This document shows, piece after piece, positions 23,388 through 32,981 of a stretch of DNA of 52,516 nucleotides. The stretch is from Haliea sp. E1-2-M8 (GTDB lineage Bacteria; Pseudomonadota; Gammaproteobacteria; Pseudomonadales; Halieaceae). The notes under the pieces are model-generated. The model was given only the letters and a program-made list of their open reading frames with translations, searched no databases and was not told where the DNA came from. The number at the start of each line of letters is the position of its first letter. The first letter of the stretch is position 1. Made by a program: the position numbers and the translations under genes. The stretch spans positions 21,842-74,357 of the forward strand of contig NZ_JAUTDR010000021.1 in the NCBI RefSeq assembly GCF_030649675.1. Reading direction: 5' to 3'.

Positions 23388-23755
23388 TGGCCCCCGGTCC
23401 CCAGGAAGTCGATTTCATCCCCGACCGGCTCAACGAGGAGCCGATCGTGTTCCTCAGCATGACCAATTCCGAAATCAAAGTCGGGGCCTTATTGGCCCTG
23501 GCGGTCTGGATACCCCTCTGCACGCTGCTCGGGTTGGTGGTTGGGCAGGTGTTTCTGGGTTTCGCGCTGTCGCTCGGCATGGTGTTTGTCAGTCTGTGGT
23601 TCACCGGGAAGCGGCTGCGGGTGATCAAGCGGGGCAAACCCAAGCAGTACCACGTGATGGCGATCAAGGCTCGGTTACAGGATTGCGGACTCCTACCCAA
23701 CACCCTGATCCGGGAAAGCCGGGTATGGGATATCAAACGATGGAGGCAGCGGTGA
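23387..23755 (+). CDS. conjugative transfer region protein (TIGR03750, DUF3487)
   Basis: A 122-residue protein with N-terminal VDFIPDRLNEEPIVF, then two membrane spans (LLALAVWIPLCTLLGLVVG and VFLGFALSLGMVFVSLWF) and a basic tail (LIRESRVWDIKRW). It is TraL/VirB3-like in layout and links the pilin gene to the TraE-like gene. The start overlaps the pilin stop. Confidence 0.85.
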   Translation: MAPGPQEVDFIPDRLNEEPIVFLSMTNSEIKVGALLALAVWIPLCTLLGLVVGQVFLGFALSLGMVFVSLWFTGKRLRVIKRGKPKQYHVMAIKARLQDCGLLPNTLIRESRVWDIKRWRQR

Positions 23756-24387
23756 GCCAATACGATAATTTGGTGCATTCCAAGGAGGCCATGATACGCC
23801 TGCTGTATGGCGTGGTGGCGTTGCTCGCCATGCTCCTGTTGGTGGCGTTGCTGGGCTGGAGTCGTGCCCCTGACAACATCCGTCTCCACTATCCACCGGA
23901 TCTGAGTCGCGGCGCGGTGCAGAACCTGGGGGATATCCCCAAGGTGACGATCTACACCTTTGCCTACTATATCTTCCAGCAACTGTACCGCTGGCCGACC
24001 GACGGTCGAGCGGACTACTACGACCGCATTCACACCTTGCGCAATTACCTGACGCCTGCCTGTTACGAGGATCGTCTGGCAGACCATGACGCGCGTCAGC
24101 GCAACATTGCCGGGCGGCAACGCTCGGTCTGGGAGATCCCGGGCCGAGGTTTTAGCAACCAGCGGGTGCAGGTGACCTCCGCCACCTCCTGGTTGGTCGG
24201 TCTGGATCTGCATATCCGGGAAACCTACCGCGGTGAGCGGGTGAAGGATCTGTTGATCCATTTCCCCATAAAAATCGTCGCCTATGACGTGGACCCGGAA
24301 ACAAACCCCTGGGGCCTGGCGATTGACTGCCTGGCGGACGCTCCTCGGGCAATTGACATCGAAACGAACGGGGAGGGGAGAGAGTGA
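23752..24387 (+). CDS. ICE protein, PFL_4703 family (TIGR03746, DUF2895), TraE/VirB5-8-like
   Basis: About 211 residues: one N-terminal membrane span (LLYGVVALLAMLLLVALLG) and a periplasmic domain with VTIYTFAYYIFQQLYRWPTDG, which is the family signature. GGAGG at 23742-23746 and the GTGA overlap with the previous stop favour GTG at 23752; an ATG at 23740 is in frame. It probably forms part of the inner-membrane assembly, similar to TraE/VirB8. Confidence 0.85.
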   Translation: MSQYDNLVHSKEAMIRLLYGVVALLAMLLLVALLGWSRAPDNIRLHYPPDLSRGAVQNLGDIPKVTIYTFAYYIFQQLYRWPTDGRADYYDRIHTLRNYLTPACYEDRLADHDARQRNIAGRQRSVWEIPGRGFSNQRVQVTSATSWLVGLDLHIRETYRGERVKDLLIHFPIKIVAYDVDPETNPWGLAIDCLADAPRAIDIETNGEGRE

Positions 24388-25214
24388 ACGCTCGCGTAGG
24401 GTTGGTCATGGTCGTACTGACGACAGTGTTGCTGGCGGGCGCAGGAACCGCCAGTGCGGAAACGCGCATTTGGCGCAAAACGCCGATCACGGTGGAGCTG
24501 ATTGTCGGCGTGGAGCAAATGGTAACCCTGCCTGCCGATGGCGCGGTGAGCTTACCGCCGATGCTCGCGAATGCCAATGTGTTTCGGACACTGGCAACGG
24601 GTGGGGCGGTGTACTGGATGGCCCTGGAGCCCTTCGACAATGAACGTATCCAGGTCCGCCTGCAGACCGGTGAGTATTTGCTGTTTGATGTCACCGCGCG
24701 CACGGTGAAGGCGCCCCCCGCGAAGGTGAGCACGCTCAGCATTGTGATGGAAGGCGACACTGCCCCGGAACCGCCGGGAGCATCGCAGGCGCCCCCCACT
24801 GCCACGATCTTTGAATTGATCCGCTATGCCGCGCAGTCGATTTACTCGCCCCAGCGGCTGATTGCCGCAGTGCCGGGTGTGACCGGGGTGCCGGTGGGGC
24901 TGTCGGGCAATTTCAATCAACTGTATGACCAGGGGGATCTCCCTGGGCTTGTGATCCAGCCCTTGCAGGCGTGGTCATCGGGCGAGCTGTACGTCACGAC
25001 GTTTGTGGTGACCAATGAGCACAGTCAGCCGGTCACGCTGGATAACCGCAAGGTCCGCCACAGTCCCTATGCGCACCGCACGGGTGTGGACCCGCATTTC
25101 ATCGCCAGCGCGTTTTACGACAGCGAACTGCCAGCACGCAGCGCCGGCAACAATCGGACCATCCTGTTTGTGGTGACGGACCGCCCGATTCGGTCGGTGA
25201 TTCGGGGGATATAG
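24384..25214 (+). CDS. ICE protein, PFL_4704 family (TIGR03749, DUF3438), TraK-like
   Basis: A 276-residue exported protein with signal peptide (LTTVLLAGAGTASAET). The N-terminal part (PITVELIVGVEQMVTLP) is reminiscent of TraK/VirB9, and the C-terminal part has VTTFVVTNEHSQPVTLD and FVVTDRP. It probably belongs to the outer-membrane core with the lipoprotein and the TIGR03752 protein encoded next. The GTG overlaps the previous stop. Confidence 0.85.
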   Translation: MNARVGLVMVVLTTVLLAGAGTASAETRIWRKTPITVELIVGVEQMVTLPADGAVSLPPMLANANVFRTLATGGAVYWMALEPFDNERIQVRLQTGEYLLFDVTARTVKAPPAKVSTLSIVMEGDTAPEPPGASQAPPTATIFELIRYAAQSIYSPQRLIAAVPGVTGVPVGLSGNFNQLYDQGDLPGLVIQPLQAWSSGELYVTTFVVTNEHSQPVTLDNRKVRHSPYAHRTGVDPHFIASAFYDSELPARSAGNNRTILFVVTDRPIRSVIRGI

Positions 25215-25216
25215 GC

Positions 25217-26617
25217 ATGGCGATGGAGCGAAACAAGATTGCGCAGTACGGCGGCGTGATACTGCTGGTGGTGGCGCTGGTGCTGGCCCTGAAAAGCTGC
25301 GACCGGGGGCCGCGGACAACAGAACAGGCCATGGACCTGTCAGGCGGCAACCCCGTCGATGGTGAGCTGGCCGCGGCCCTGGGTGTGGAGGCTGACACCG
25401 AGGGCGATACGGTGCGGACCCTGATCGCGCAGGTGAAGCAGTGGCGAGAAGAGAATGCTGCGATACGCGAGGAGAACAAGGCGCTCAGAAACAACAACGA
25501 TGAGCTGCGCAACATGGAGGGCCGCATTGGCAAGGGCCTTGAGCACGACATTCAGCAAACGCGCAAGCGCGTTGAGTCGGAAATGGAGGGCGAGTTTCAG
25601 CGTTTGCAGCAACGGCTGAATGCGATTGAGCAGCAGACGACCCAGTTGGCGCAGCAGCCGTTCGCTAGTGTCCGAGGCGGGAGCGGGACCGGTGAACTCA
25701 CCCGGGAGGTGGTGTGGGTATCGCCGTTGGGGGAAGGCGCCGGGGCTGACGCCGGCCTTCTCGGCAGTCTCAACGGGGCGCGCACGACGTTGAGCAATCG
25801 CATCGGTGCGGACCAGCTGCCCGGCGCAGGCACGAGGCGCGATGCTCAGCACGCTGAACCGCAGATACTCCCGCGTTACACCCTGCCTAAAAACGCGACG
25901 CTAGTGAACGCCACGGCGTTAACCGCCCTGGTGGGCCGGGTGCCTCTGGGGAGCAAGGTCACAGACCCCTACAGCTTCAAAGTCATCCTCGGCGAGGACA
26001 ATCTGGCCGCGAACGGGGTCGAGATCCCCGGTGTCGCCTACGCCATCGCCAGTGGCCGGGCGGTCGGTGACTGGACACTCGGGTGCGTGCGCGGGGACCT
26101 CTACAGCCTGACCTTTGTGTTCGAGGACGGCACCATCCGCACGGTGCCCAAGCCTCAGGCCATTTACGAGGGCGGCGGCTCTCAGGCGGACATCAAGATC
26201 GGTGAACTCTCCGATGCACGCGGGAACCCCTGCGTGGTGGGGCAACGGATCACCAACGCCTACAGCTACCTGGCCCAACGCATCGGTGTGGTGGGCGTGG
26301 CGGCGGCGGCCGAGGCCGCAGCGGCCAGTCAGACGACACAAACCGTGTCCGTGGGCGGCGGCGGTGTGGGATCAACCACCACCATCGATGGCTCCACGGG
26401 AGAATTCATTCTGGGGCGGACCCTCGCAGACAGTTCCATGGAAGTGGCGAAGTGGTTGGACGAACGCCAAGCGCAGCAGTTCGATGCGATCTATGTACAA
26501 CCGGGTGCCAGTGTGAGCCTGCACATCACGGAGCAGCTGGAAATCGATTACGACAGGGCCGGTCGCAAAACCACGTACGCCGGCTTTACGCGAGGAGGGT
26601 ATCGTGAACTTGATTAG
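25217..26617 (+). CDS. ICE protein, PFL_4705 family (TIGR03752), TraB/VirB10-like
   Basis: A 466-residue protein spanning the periplasm: membrane anchor (VILLVVALVLALKSC), a coiled coil at ~70-145 rich in Glu, Arg and Gln, then a beta-rich C-terminal domain with YTLPKNATLVNATALTALVG and DPYSFKVILG. This is the VirB10/TraB layout. An alanine-rich stretch precedes the final domain. It overlaps the lipoprotein gene by 14 bases. Confidence 0.88.
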   Translation: MAMERNKIAQYGGVILLVVALVLALKSCDRGPRTTEQAMDLSGGNPVDGELAAALGVEADTEGDTVRTLIAQVKQWREENAAIREENKALRNNNDELRNMEGRIGKGLEHDIQQTRKRVESEMEGEFQRLQQRLNAIEQQTTQLAQQPFASVRGGSGTGELTREVVWVSPLGEGAGADAGLLGSLNGARTTLSNRIGADQLPGAGTRRDAQHAEPQILPRYTLPKNATLVNATALTALVGRVPLGSKVTDPYSFKVILGEDNLAANGVEIPGVAYAIASGRAVGDWTLGCVRGDLYSLTFVFEDGTIRTVPKPQAIYEGGGSQADIKIGELSDARGNPCVVGQRITNAYSYLAQRIGVVGVAAAAEAAAASQTTQTVSVGGGGVGSTTTIDGSTGEFILGRTLADSSMEVAKWLDERQAQQFDAIYVQPGASVSLHITEQLEIDYDRAGRKTTYAGFTRGGYRELD

Positions 26618-27155
26618 ACCATCAGGATGGATGGGCCTGGGACTGGCTCTGGCACTGAGCGGAGGCTGCGCCTCACAGGACAGCATTTTACCGGCGTCGG
26701 AGAAGACGATGGCGGATATCTACCGGAGCGCCCTGAACACGGTGCAAGCCGGTGATGTGGACAGCCTCGATCCCGCTGCTGTCTGTGCCCGATTGGTGCT
26801 GAACGAGGGCGTGGCAGCCTGCGAGGCGAAGGTGCGCGCGCATGCAGAGCAGGTGTATCGCGCACTGGATACCCAGCCGCTGCCCGAGCCATTGGACTAC
26901 CTCCCCTATACCCGCACCGTCGACAACGAACTGGAGGCGCTGTTTCCGCGCCTGGCGAACCCGGATCTGGTGATCTACGTCTACCCGCATCTGGCGACCC
27001 GCACGCGGGCGCCGATTCCCGGATACAGCACCGTGATTCCCTTGTATGAGCGGGTGGAATACCGGCTGCCGGGCGAATCACTCAGGGTCACGCCGGTTCC
27101 GACGGGCCTGACACCGGCAAGCCCGGTAGCCATCGAGACGGGGGAGGGCGAATGA
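26604..27155 (+). CDS. conjugative transfer region lipoprotein (TIGR03751)
   Basis: A 183-residue lipoprotein with lipobox LSGGC (Cys22). The mature part ends in the region YTRTVDNELEALFPRLANPDLVIYVYPHL, which is conserved in the family. It is likely the VirB7/TraV-like outer-membrane component. The GTG start follows GAGGAGGG, and the ATPase gene starts within its stop (ATGA). Confidence 0.88.
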   Translation: MNLIRPSGWMGLGLALALSGGCASQDSILPASEKTMADIYRSALNTVQAGDVDSLDPAAVCARLVLNEGVAACEAKVRAHAEQVYRALDTQPLPEPLDYLPYTRTVDNELEALFPRLANPDLVIYVYPHLATRTRAPIPGYSTVIPLYERVEYRLPGESLRVTPVPTGLTPASPVAIETGEGE

Positions 27156-29893
27156 CGGTCCCGCAGAGCACAGAGGCGTTGGCGCGGGTTGAGGCGGTCA
27201 GCAAACGGCCCTTGTCTAGGCGCGAACAACACTCAGGCTATCGCCGGCGGCGCTCCTTTGTGGATTTTCTGCCGTGGGTCGAGTACCTGCCCGAGCACAA
27301 AGCGATCCTGTTGCAGGACGGGGTGTCGGTTGGCGCCGTGCTGGAGATCGAGCCCATGGGCACGGCCGGGCGCAGCGAGCAACGCCTGGCGGAGGCACGT
27401 GACACGCTGCAGGATGCGCTGCAGGACTGCTTCGATGAGTATGACAGCGCGCCCTGGGTCATGCAGACCTACACCTTTGATGAGAACAATCTGGCACCCT
27501 CGGCAGATCAGATGGCGGCCTATGTCAAACCTAGGGCGCGCGGCACGGCCTATACCGAGGCCTACCTGTCGATGATGCGGCGCCACTATGCCGGTCTCAG
27601 CAAGCCCGGCGGACTGTTTTACGACGACGTGGTGACGCACACCGATTGGTCCGGTGTTGTGCGGCGCAACATCCTGGTGATCTACCGCAAATACAACACC
27701 CAGCGCAAACGCCGGAAACAGGACGAGGAGGTGAGTCGGGACGTGGCCTTGCTCAACCTGTCCGATGTGGTGGACAAGCTCGGTTACGCCATCAAGCCTG
27801 TCGGCGTGCGCCTGCGGCGCTTCTCGGGTACCGAGTTTCACCAGTGGATGACCGCGTTTTTCAATCCCTCGACAGAGCTATTTGGCGGCGACATCCAGAC
27901 ATTTGTCACGGCCACCGCGCAGGGTGAGGATGCCTTGCCCTATGGGGACCAGTTCGCGGAATCGATGTTCTACTGCTACCCGCGCAGCGACCAGGTCAAC
28001 AATTGCTGGTGGCTCGATCGCTCCGCCCTGCGCTGTGTCTCGATTGATGGCATCCGCCGCCGGCCGTCGGTGGGGCATGTGACCGGAGAAATCCAGCGAG
28101 GTGATGCCACCAATACCCTGCTGGACACCTTGCCTGCGGGCAGCGTGTTCGTCAGCACCATCGTGGTGGTACCCCAGGACACCATGGAATCGCATATCCA
28201 GGCGATTGACGACGCGGCAATCGGTGAGAACAGCGAATCCATGCAGGTCCGCAAGGACTGCCTGAAAGCCCGGGAAATTCTTGCGGAACGCCACAAACTC
28301 TACCGCGCACAGTACGCGGTGTACGTCCGGGGCGAGAGTGTCGAGGAATTGAATGATCGCACCACCGCCGTACGCTCCCGCCTGTTGAACTACGGCTTTC
28401 GTGCCATTGCTCCGAAAGACGATTTTACCGGCTTGGATGCCGCCATTCGTAATCTTCCCATGGTCTATGACCCTGCCCTGGATCAAAGCGAAGGATGGCG
28501 CGGGGCACAGATCACGCTGGTTCAGCACATCGCCAATCTGTCCTGTTTCTTTGGGCGCACGCGGGGGACGGGACACCCGGGGATTGCGATGTTCAATCGG
28601 GGTGGAGAGCCGATATTTTTCGATCCCCTCAATCCCGCCGACCGGCAAAAAAACGCCCACATGCTCATTTTAGGCCCTACCGGGGCCGGCAAATCCGCGG
28701 CGGTCATCAGCATGCTGGCCCAGGTGGTGGCGATCCATCGGCCTCGGCTGTTCATTCTCGAGGCCGGTAACGGCTTTGGGCTGCTCGGTGAGTGGTTTGC
28801 GAGTCTGGGGTTGACGGTGAATCAGCTGTCACTCAAGCCAGGCTCGGGCGTGTCTCTGGCGCCGTTTAGGGATGCGTATGTGTTGGTGGAGGAGGCGCCG
28901 CCGGTGGCCGATGCCCTCGTTGAGGTGGCGGCGGAGGATGAGGACGATGAACCCAGAGACATCATGGGTGAGTTGGAAATCGTCGCCATACTGATGATTA
29001 CCGGCGGGGAGGAGCAGGAAGCCAATGACATCCGCCGTGCCGATCGCTCCATGGTGCGGCGGGCGATCCTGCATGCTGCGGTTAAGGCCTATGCGGCATC
29101 GCGGGTCACCCTCACCGAGGACGTGCGAGATGCCTTTCATGTCCTCGCCGGCGAGGCCAAGACAGATCAGGAAGCCGAGAAGCTGCGCAATATGGGCAAG
29201 GCCATCGACTTGTACTGTCACGGCTTCAATGGCGAGGTGTTCAACAGCGCCGGCAGTGCCTGGGACGAGGTCGATGTGACGATCATCGATCTGGCTACCT
29301 TCGCCCGGGAAGGCTACGAGGCGAACCTGGCCATCTCGGTCATTAGCTGTCTGAACATGATCAACTACATTGCCGAGCGTGATCAGTTCACAGACCGCGA
29401 GATCGTCGTGACGATCGACGAGGCGCACATCATCACGACCAATCCTCTGTTGGCGCCCTTTCTGGTCAAGATCGTCAAGATGTGGCGCAAGCTCGGGGCG
29501 TGGCTGTGGAGCGCGACGCAGAACATGGACGATTACCCCGCTGCGGCCAAGAAGATGCTGAACATGGTCGAGTGGTGGCTGTGCCTGGTGATGCCAAAGG
29601 AAGAGGTCGAAGCCCTGTCGCGCTTTCGGCAGATCGATGACGCCCAGCGGGACATGCTGCTCTCGGCCAGCAAGGCGCCGGGCAAGTATACCGAGGGCGT
29701 GATCCTGTCCGAGAAGGCGGAGTACATCGTCCGTAACGTGCCGCCCTCGCTGATGCTGGCCCTGGCGCAAACCGAGAAGCATGAAAAAGCCCACCGCAAC
29801 GCACTGATGCAAGCGCACGGCAGCACGGAGCTGGAGGCCGCTATCCAGGTCGCCGAAGAGATTGACCGACTCCGGGGGATTGCTGATGCCTAG
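27152..29893 (+). CDS. conjugative transfer ATPase, PFL_4706 family (TIGR03744), VirB4/TraC-like
   Basis: A 913-residue cytoplasmic ATPase that powers pilus and channel assembly. The N-terminal half is the CagE/TrbE-VirB domain. The ATPase half has Walker A GPTGAGKS at 508-515 (LILGPTGAGKSAAVISM), IFILEAGNGFG-like sequence after it, Walker B IVVTIDEAHII near 755, and ATQNMDDYP. An acidic insert (AAEDEDDEPRD, ~590-600) is family-typical. It is the largest transfer gene and overlaps both neighbours. Confidence 0.94.
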   Translation: MTVPQSTEALARVEAVSKRPLSRREQHSGYRRRRSFVDFLPWVEYLPEHKAILLQDGVSVGAVLEIEPMGTAGRSEQRLAEARDTLQDALQDCFDEYDSAPWVMQTYTFDENNLAPSADQMAAYVKPRARGTAYTEAYLSMMRRHYAGLSKPGGLFYDDVVTHTDWSGVVRRNILVIYRKYNTQRKRRKQDEEVSRDVALLNLSDVVDKLGYAIKPVGVRLRRFSGTEFHQWMTAFFNPSTELFGGDIQTFVTATAQGEDALPYGDQFAESMFYCYPRSDQVNNCWWLDRSALRCVSIDGIRRRPSVGHVTGEIQRGDATNTLLDTLPAGSVFVSTIVVVPQDTMESHIQAIDDAAIGENSESMQVRKDCLKAREILAERHKLYRAQYAVYVRGESVEELNDRTTAVRSRLLNYGFRAIAPKDDFTGLDAAIRNLPMVYDPALDQSEGWRGAQITLVQHIANLSCFFGRTRGTGHPGIAMFNRGGEPIFFDPLNPADRQKNAHMLILGPTGAGKSAAVISMLAQVVAIHRPRLFILEAGNGFGLLGEWFASLGLTVNQLSLKPGSGVSLAPFRDAYVLVEEAPPVADALVEVAAEDEDDEPRDIMGELEIVAILMITGGEEQEANDIRRADRSMVRRAILHAAVKAYAASRVTLTEDVRDAFHVLAGEAKTDQEAEKLRNMGKAIDLYCHGFNGEVFNSAGSAWDEVDVTIIDLATFAREGYEANLAISVISCLNMINYIAERDQFTDREIVVTIDEAHIITTNPLLAPFLVKIVKMWRKLGAWLWSATQNMDDYPAAAKKMLNMVEWWLCLVMPKEEVEALSRFRQIDDAQRDMLLSASKAPGKYTEGVILSEKAEYIVRNVPPSLMLALAQTEKHEKAHRNALMQAHGSTELEAAIQVAEEIDRLRGIADA

Positions 29894-30302
29894 GCTATCG
29901 CGGGCCCTCTGGCTGGCAGGGCTGTGTGTTCTGACTGCGCGGGCTGACAACGTAGTGGTGTTTACCGCTGAGGGTCTGCCGCCGCTGTCGGGTCTGGAAC
30001 GCGCGGATCAGGTGTTTGTGCTGGATGACCTCCAGCGTCATCTGGATGCGCTGCGCTTTGATTATCCCGGTGACGACGCAGCGGCTCTGGAGCAGGCGCG
30101 CGCCCGGCTCAATGCGCCCCCCGGGCAACTGCAGCTGCAATCGATCCGAACGGCGGCCAATGCCGCGGCGATGGCCTGGCTGATGGGTGTCGAGCAGTTG
30201 CCCGCAGTCTGGATGCCGCCGGGTCTGGTGGTGTACGGCGTGTTTGATGTCGCCGAGGCTATCCATCGCATCGAGGTCTACCAGAATGCCCAGGCACGAT
30301 AA
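29886..30302 (+). CDS. ICE protein, PFL_4709 family (TIGR03757)
   Basis: A 138-residue exported protein (signal ALWLAGLCVLTARAD). The pattern VFVLDDLQRHLDAL ... GVEQLPAVWMPPGLVVYGV is that of TrbC-/TraW-linked periplasmic proteins of this system (TIGR03757). It has no catalytic Cys pair. The start overlaps the ATPase stop by eight bases. The DsbC-like gene found here in some relatives is absent. Confidence 0.82.
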   Translation: MPRLSRALWLAGLCVLTARADNVVVFTAEGLPPLSGLERADQVFVLDDLQRHLDALRFDYPGDDAAALEQARARLNAPPGQLQLQSIRTAANAAAMAWLMGVEQLPAVWMPPGLVVYGVFDVAEAIHRIEVYQNAQAR

Positions 30303-31263
30303 ATACAGCGCGCACGCAGGCCCGTGGAGGGCTCTGGTTCTCGGCGGTCTGTTGGCGGTAATGACCATATCGACACCGACCCATGCCCGCGGCAGCACCA
30401 TTACCTCCCAGCAGATCATCCAGGAATCCCTGGACCTGGCCTGTCTGGATTATCAGGTGATCGGTGGTTGCCTGTGGATGACCTGCACGATTTTAGGCTG
30501 CGAATTTGATGAATCCATCCGGGTGCAACACCAGATACCGGAGGTGGTCGTCACCTCGTACCCGTTCCTGGGCAAGAGCCCCTGGGTGGAGTCCAACCGG
30601 CTGGTGCGTCCGACGGCCTTTGCCCAGGACGGCGGTTTCAGTGATGAGGGCGGGTCGATGCGGCGCGAGCAGACACTCAAATTCAAGAACGTGGACGTGA
30701 TCGGCAGTCCCGCTTTGCTGGGCTACTGGTCGGCGGCCCAAGCCAGCGACACATTGCCCTTTTGTCGCCCGGTCACCTACCCCATGACGCCCTACTTTAT
30801 CAGCACACTGGATCCGGCCTGGCGTGATCCCACCATTGAAACCCCGCTGACGCTGGCCAACCTGTTCAACACCGTCGGTAAAGGGTCTAGCCGTTTTGCC
30901 GGGCTGTTCCCGCGTATCGGCTTTGTCAAACAAAGCCACGATTACAAGTCGACCCTAACCGCGGCGATCCGGGCGATGGATTTTGTACGCCAGGCGCGTC
31001 AGCCCCATGTCTATCTGCCGCTGAATGCCAACGCGACCCGCGCGCAAGGCCAGTGGCCGCCAACGGCGAGTACGCAGCGACACTGGCAGCAGCTGACGCC
31101 CACGGTGCAGAGCTGCAAACAATTGCCGGATATCGATGACACCGTGTATCTCACCGACCCCTACCGCGGCCGGGTTAACCAGACCTACGGCAATAGCTGG
31201 CAGATCTGGCGGGAATACCGCTGTTGCCCCCGCAAGGGCACGGCCCTGGTCATGTATTTTTAG
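30286..31263 (+). CDS. ICE protein, PFL_4710 family (TIGR03756), TraU-like
   Basis: A 325-residue exported, cysteine-rich protein (signal VLGGLLAVMTISTPTHA). It has CLDYQVIGGCLWMTC near the N-terminus, a repeat of Cys in the middle (LPFCRPVTYPM) and REYRCCPR close to the end. These are TraU-family hallmarks, needed for mating-pair stabilisation. The ATG at 30286 overlaps the previous gene's end; the longer frame from 30187 is not used, since the signal peptide begins after 30286. Confidence 0.85.
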   Translation: MPRHDKYSAHAGPWRALVLGGLLAVMTISTPTHARGSTITSQQIIQESLDLACLDYQVIGGCLWMTCTILGCEFDESIRVQHQIPEVVVTSYPFLGKSPWVESNRLVRPTAFAQDGGFSDEGGSMRREQTLKFKNVDVIGSPALLGYWSAAQASDTLPFCRPVTYPMTPYFISTLDPAWRDPTIETPLTLANLFNTVGKGSSRFAGLFPRIGFVKQSHDYKSTLTAAIRAMDFVRQARQPHVYLPLNANATRAQGQWPPTASTQRHWQQLTPTVQSCKQLPDIDDTVYLTDPYRGRVNQTYGNSWQIWREYRCCPRKGTALVMYF

Positions 31264-31276
31264 AGGAGGTCTCGGG

Positions 31277-32617
31277 ATGTTGTTACGCACCACCGCGCTA
31301 CGGGCTATCACAGCCCTGTCACTGGGGTTCAGCCTGGGTGTCTCTGCCGGCGCCGCGAAGGCCATGGATGACGCACTCTACTACCAGATTGGGGGCGGTG
31401 AAGCGATCACCCGGCCAGCCAGTAACCGGAGTACGACGATCGTACTCGGCGGCGATGTGGCCTGGAACACGGATCTCATGTGCGGCAATTTCGATATCAA
31501 CCTCTCGGTCTCTGAGCAGTTGCGGGGCATCAAGGGTGCCTTTTCCGAACTGATGGGCAATGTCATCAACTCCGCCACCGGCGCCGTCGCCTCATTGCCG
31601 GCCCTGGTACTGCAAAAGGTGAACCCGGCGCTGTATGACCTGCTGCAGAACGGGGTGTTGCAGGCCAGTGAGGAGTTCCACATCGCCAGGACGTCCTGCG
31701 AGGAGATGGTGGGTAAGATGGAAGGGGTACTCAATACCAAGGATTGGGAGACCGTGGCCCGCGGGGGCTGGTGGGGCCGGGAATCCAACAGCGGCGGTGA
31801 AATCCTGGAAACGCGGGATCGCGCCAGTACCGATGGCATTGATGGCGGCGTGGTCTGGACCGGAGGCGTTCCCAAGGGTGGCCGCAACCAGCCCCCGATC
31901 GCCATCGTCGAAGATACCGCCAAGGCGGGTTACAACCTGCTGATGCAGCGCAGCCCGACCAACGCCACCAGCATGACGAGCACCTGTCAGGGTGCGGCCC
32001 TGTGTGAGGAATGGGCATCGCCCCAGGGACTCTCAGACTGGGTGGTGCAGGTGGTGGGCGACAAGCAGATACGCACCTGCAACGGCTGCGAAAAGATACG
32101 GGTGAAATCCGGCATGGGCTTGAATCACGAAGTCGCGCGAGAAGCGGTCGAAATCGATTCGTACCTGGACATTCTGGTCAGCCGCACGGCGGCGCCCACC
32201 CAGGACGAGCTAAAACAAGTGTCCGGTGGTCCGGGTATGAAAATCACCCGCGGGGTCATCGAGGCATTGCGGGAGGAGCATCCGAGTGAGCGGCCGGCGA
32301 TCCTTCAGCGCCTGGCCTCTGAAATGGCCCTCTCGCGCACCCTGGAACGTGCGGTGATTGCTAGGCGTGCGCTGCTGGCCGGTCGGCAGGAACCCAACGT
32401 GGCCAATAATGAGGCTGGTCAGCGGGAGATTGCCAACTTCGTCGCGGAGTTGGAGCGCGAAATCGACAGCCTGATGTATGAAATGGAGATCCGTCAGCGG
32501 GTCGCTTCCAGCATGACCGCCACGCTCTTGGCGCGTGCTCAGGTCCGCGAGCAAGTGCCCATGGTGGATCCGGTGCCCGCCAGTCGCCTGCAAGATGGCG
32601 CGGTGGAAACCCCGTAA
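31277..32617 (+). CDS. ICE protein, PFL_4711 family (TIGR03755), TraH-like
   Basis: A 446-residue exported protein (signal ALSLGFSLGVSAGAAKA). It has LYYQIGGGEAITRPA and GWNTDLMCG-like sequence (AWNTDLMCGNFD) at the N-terminus, both typical of the family, and coiled-coil-prone helices at ~330-430. Like TraH it probably lies in the periplasmic part of the pilus machinery. The ATG at 31277 follows GAGGAGGT at 31263-31270. Confidence 0.85.
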   Translation: MLLRTTALRAITALSLGFSLGVSAGAAKAMDDALYYQIGGGEAITRPASNRSTTIVLGGDVAWNTDLMCGNFDINLSVSEQLRGIKGAFSELMGNVINSATGAVASLPALVLQKVNPALYDLLQNGVLQASEEFHIARTSCEEMVGKMEGVLNTKDWETVARGGWWGRESNSGGEILETRDRASTDGIDGGVVWTGGVPKGGRNQPPIAIVEDTAKAGYNLLMQRSPTNATSMTSTCQGAALCEEWASPQGLSDWVVQVVGDKQIRTCNGCEKIRVKSGMGLNHEVAREAVEIDSYLDILVSRTAAPTQDELKQVSGGPGMKITRGVIEALREEHPSERPAILQRLASEMALSRTLERAVIARRALLAGRQEPNVANNEAGQREIANFVAELEREIDSLMYEMEIRQRVASSMTATLLARAQVREQVPMVDPVPASRLQDGAVETP

Positions 32618-32621
32618 GGCC

Positions 32622-32972
32622 ATGACCCTGCCTGTGTTAGCACGCACGGTGCTGTGGATCCTGGGCGTTACGTTCCTGGTCTTTCTGTTGACCGTCTTCG
32701 CCTGGCAGCTGGGCCTTGACCCACAGGCGCCCGGTGCCTGGATTACGGCGGCTGACGCGGCGCTATCCCCCTGGCGGCATGGGATGCAGGCCCTTCGGGT
32801 AGGGCTCTGGTGTGGGATTGGCTGGTATTGGGGTGCGCTGTATCGCTATGTCCCGCAGCGGGAAGACGCGGCGGAGGCTGACCGCCGGGCGGCCTGGTGG
32901 TCGCTGCGAGGCCGGGTGATCGGCGGCCTGCTGACCTGTGAAATCCTGATTTTTATCAGTCACCTTCTGTGA
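32622..32972 (+). CDS. small membrane protein of the transfer operon
   Basis: About 116 residues with two or three hydrophobic segments (VLWILGVTFLVFLLTVFAW, GLWCGIGWYWGALY, VIGGLLTCEILIFISHLL). Its family is not certain; similarly placed integral proteins occur between the TraH-like and TraG genes in related elements. Starts at 32622 (after AAGG) or 32595 are both possible. It lies 9 bases before traG, inside the operon. Confidence 0.7.
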   Translation: MTLPVLARTVLWILGVTFLVFLLTVFAWQLGLDPQAPGAWITAADAALSPWRHGMQALRVGLWCGIGWYWGALYRYVPQREDAAEADRRAAWWSLRGRVIGGLLTCEILIFISHLL

Positions 32973-32981
32973 GACCAGCCC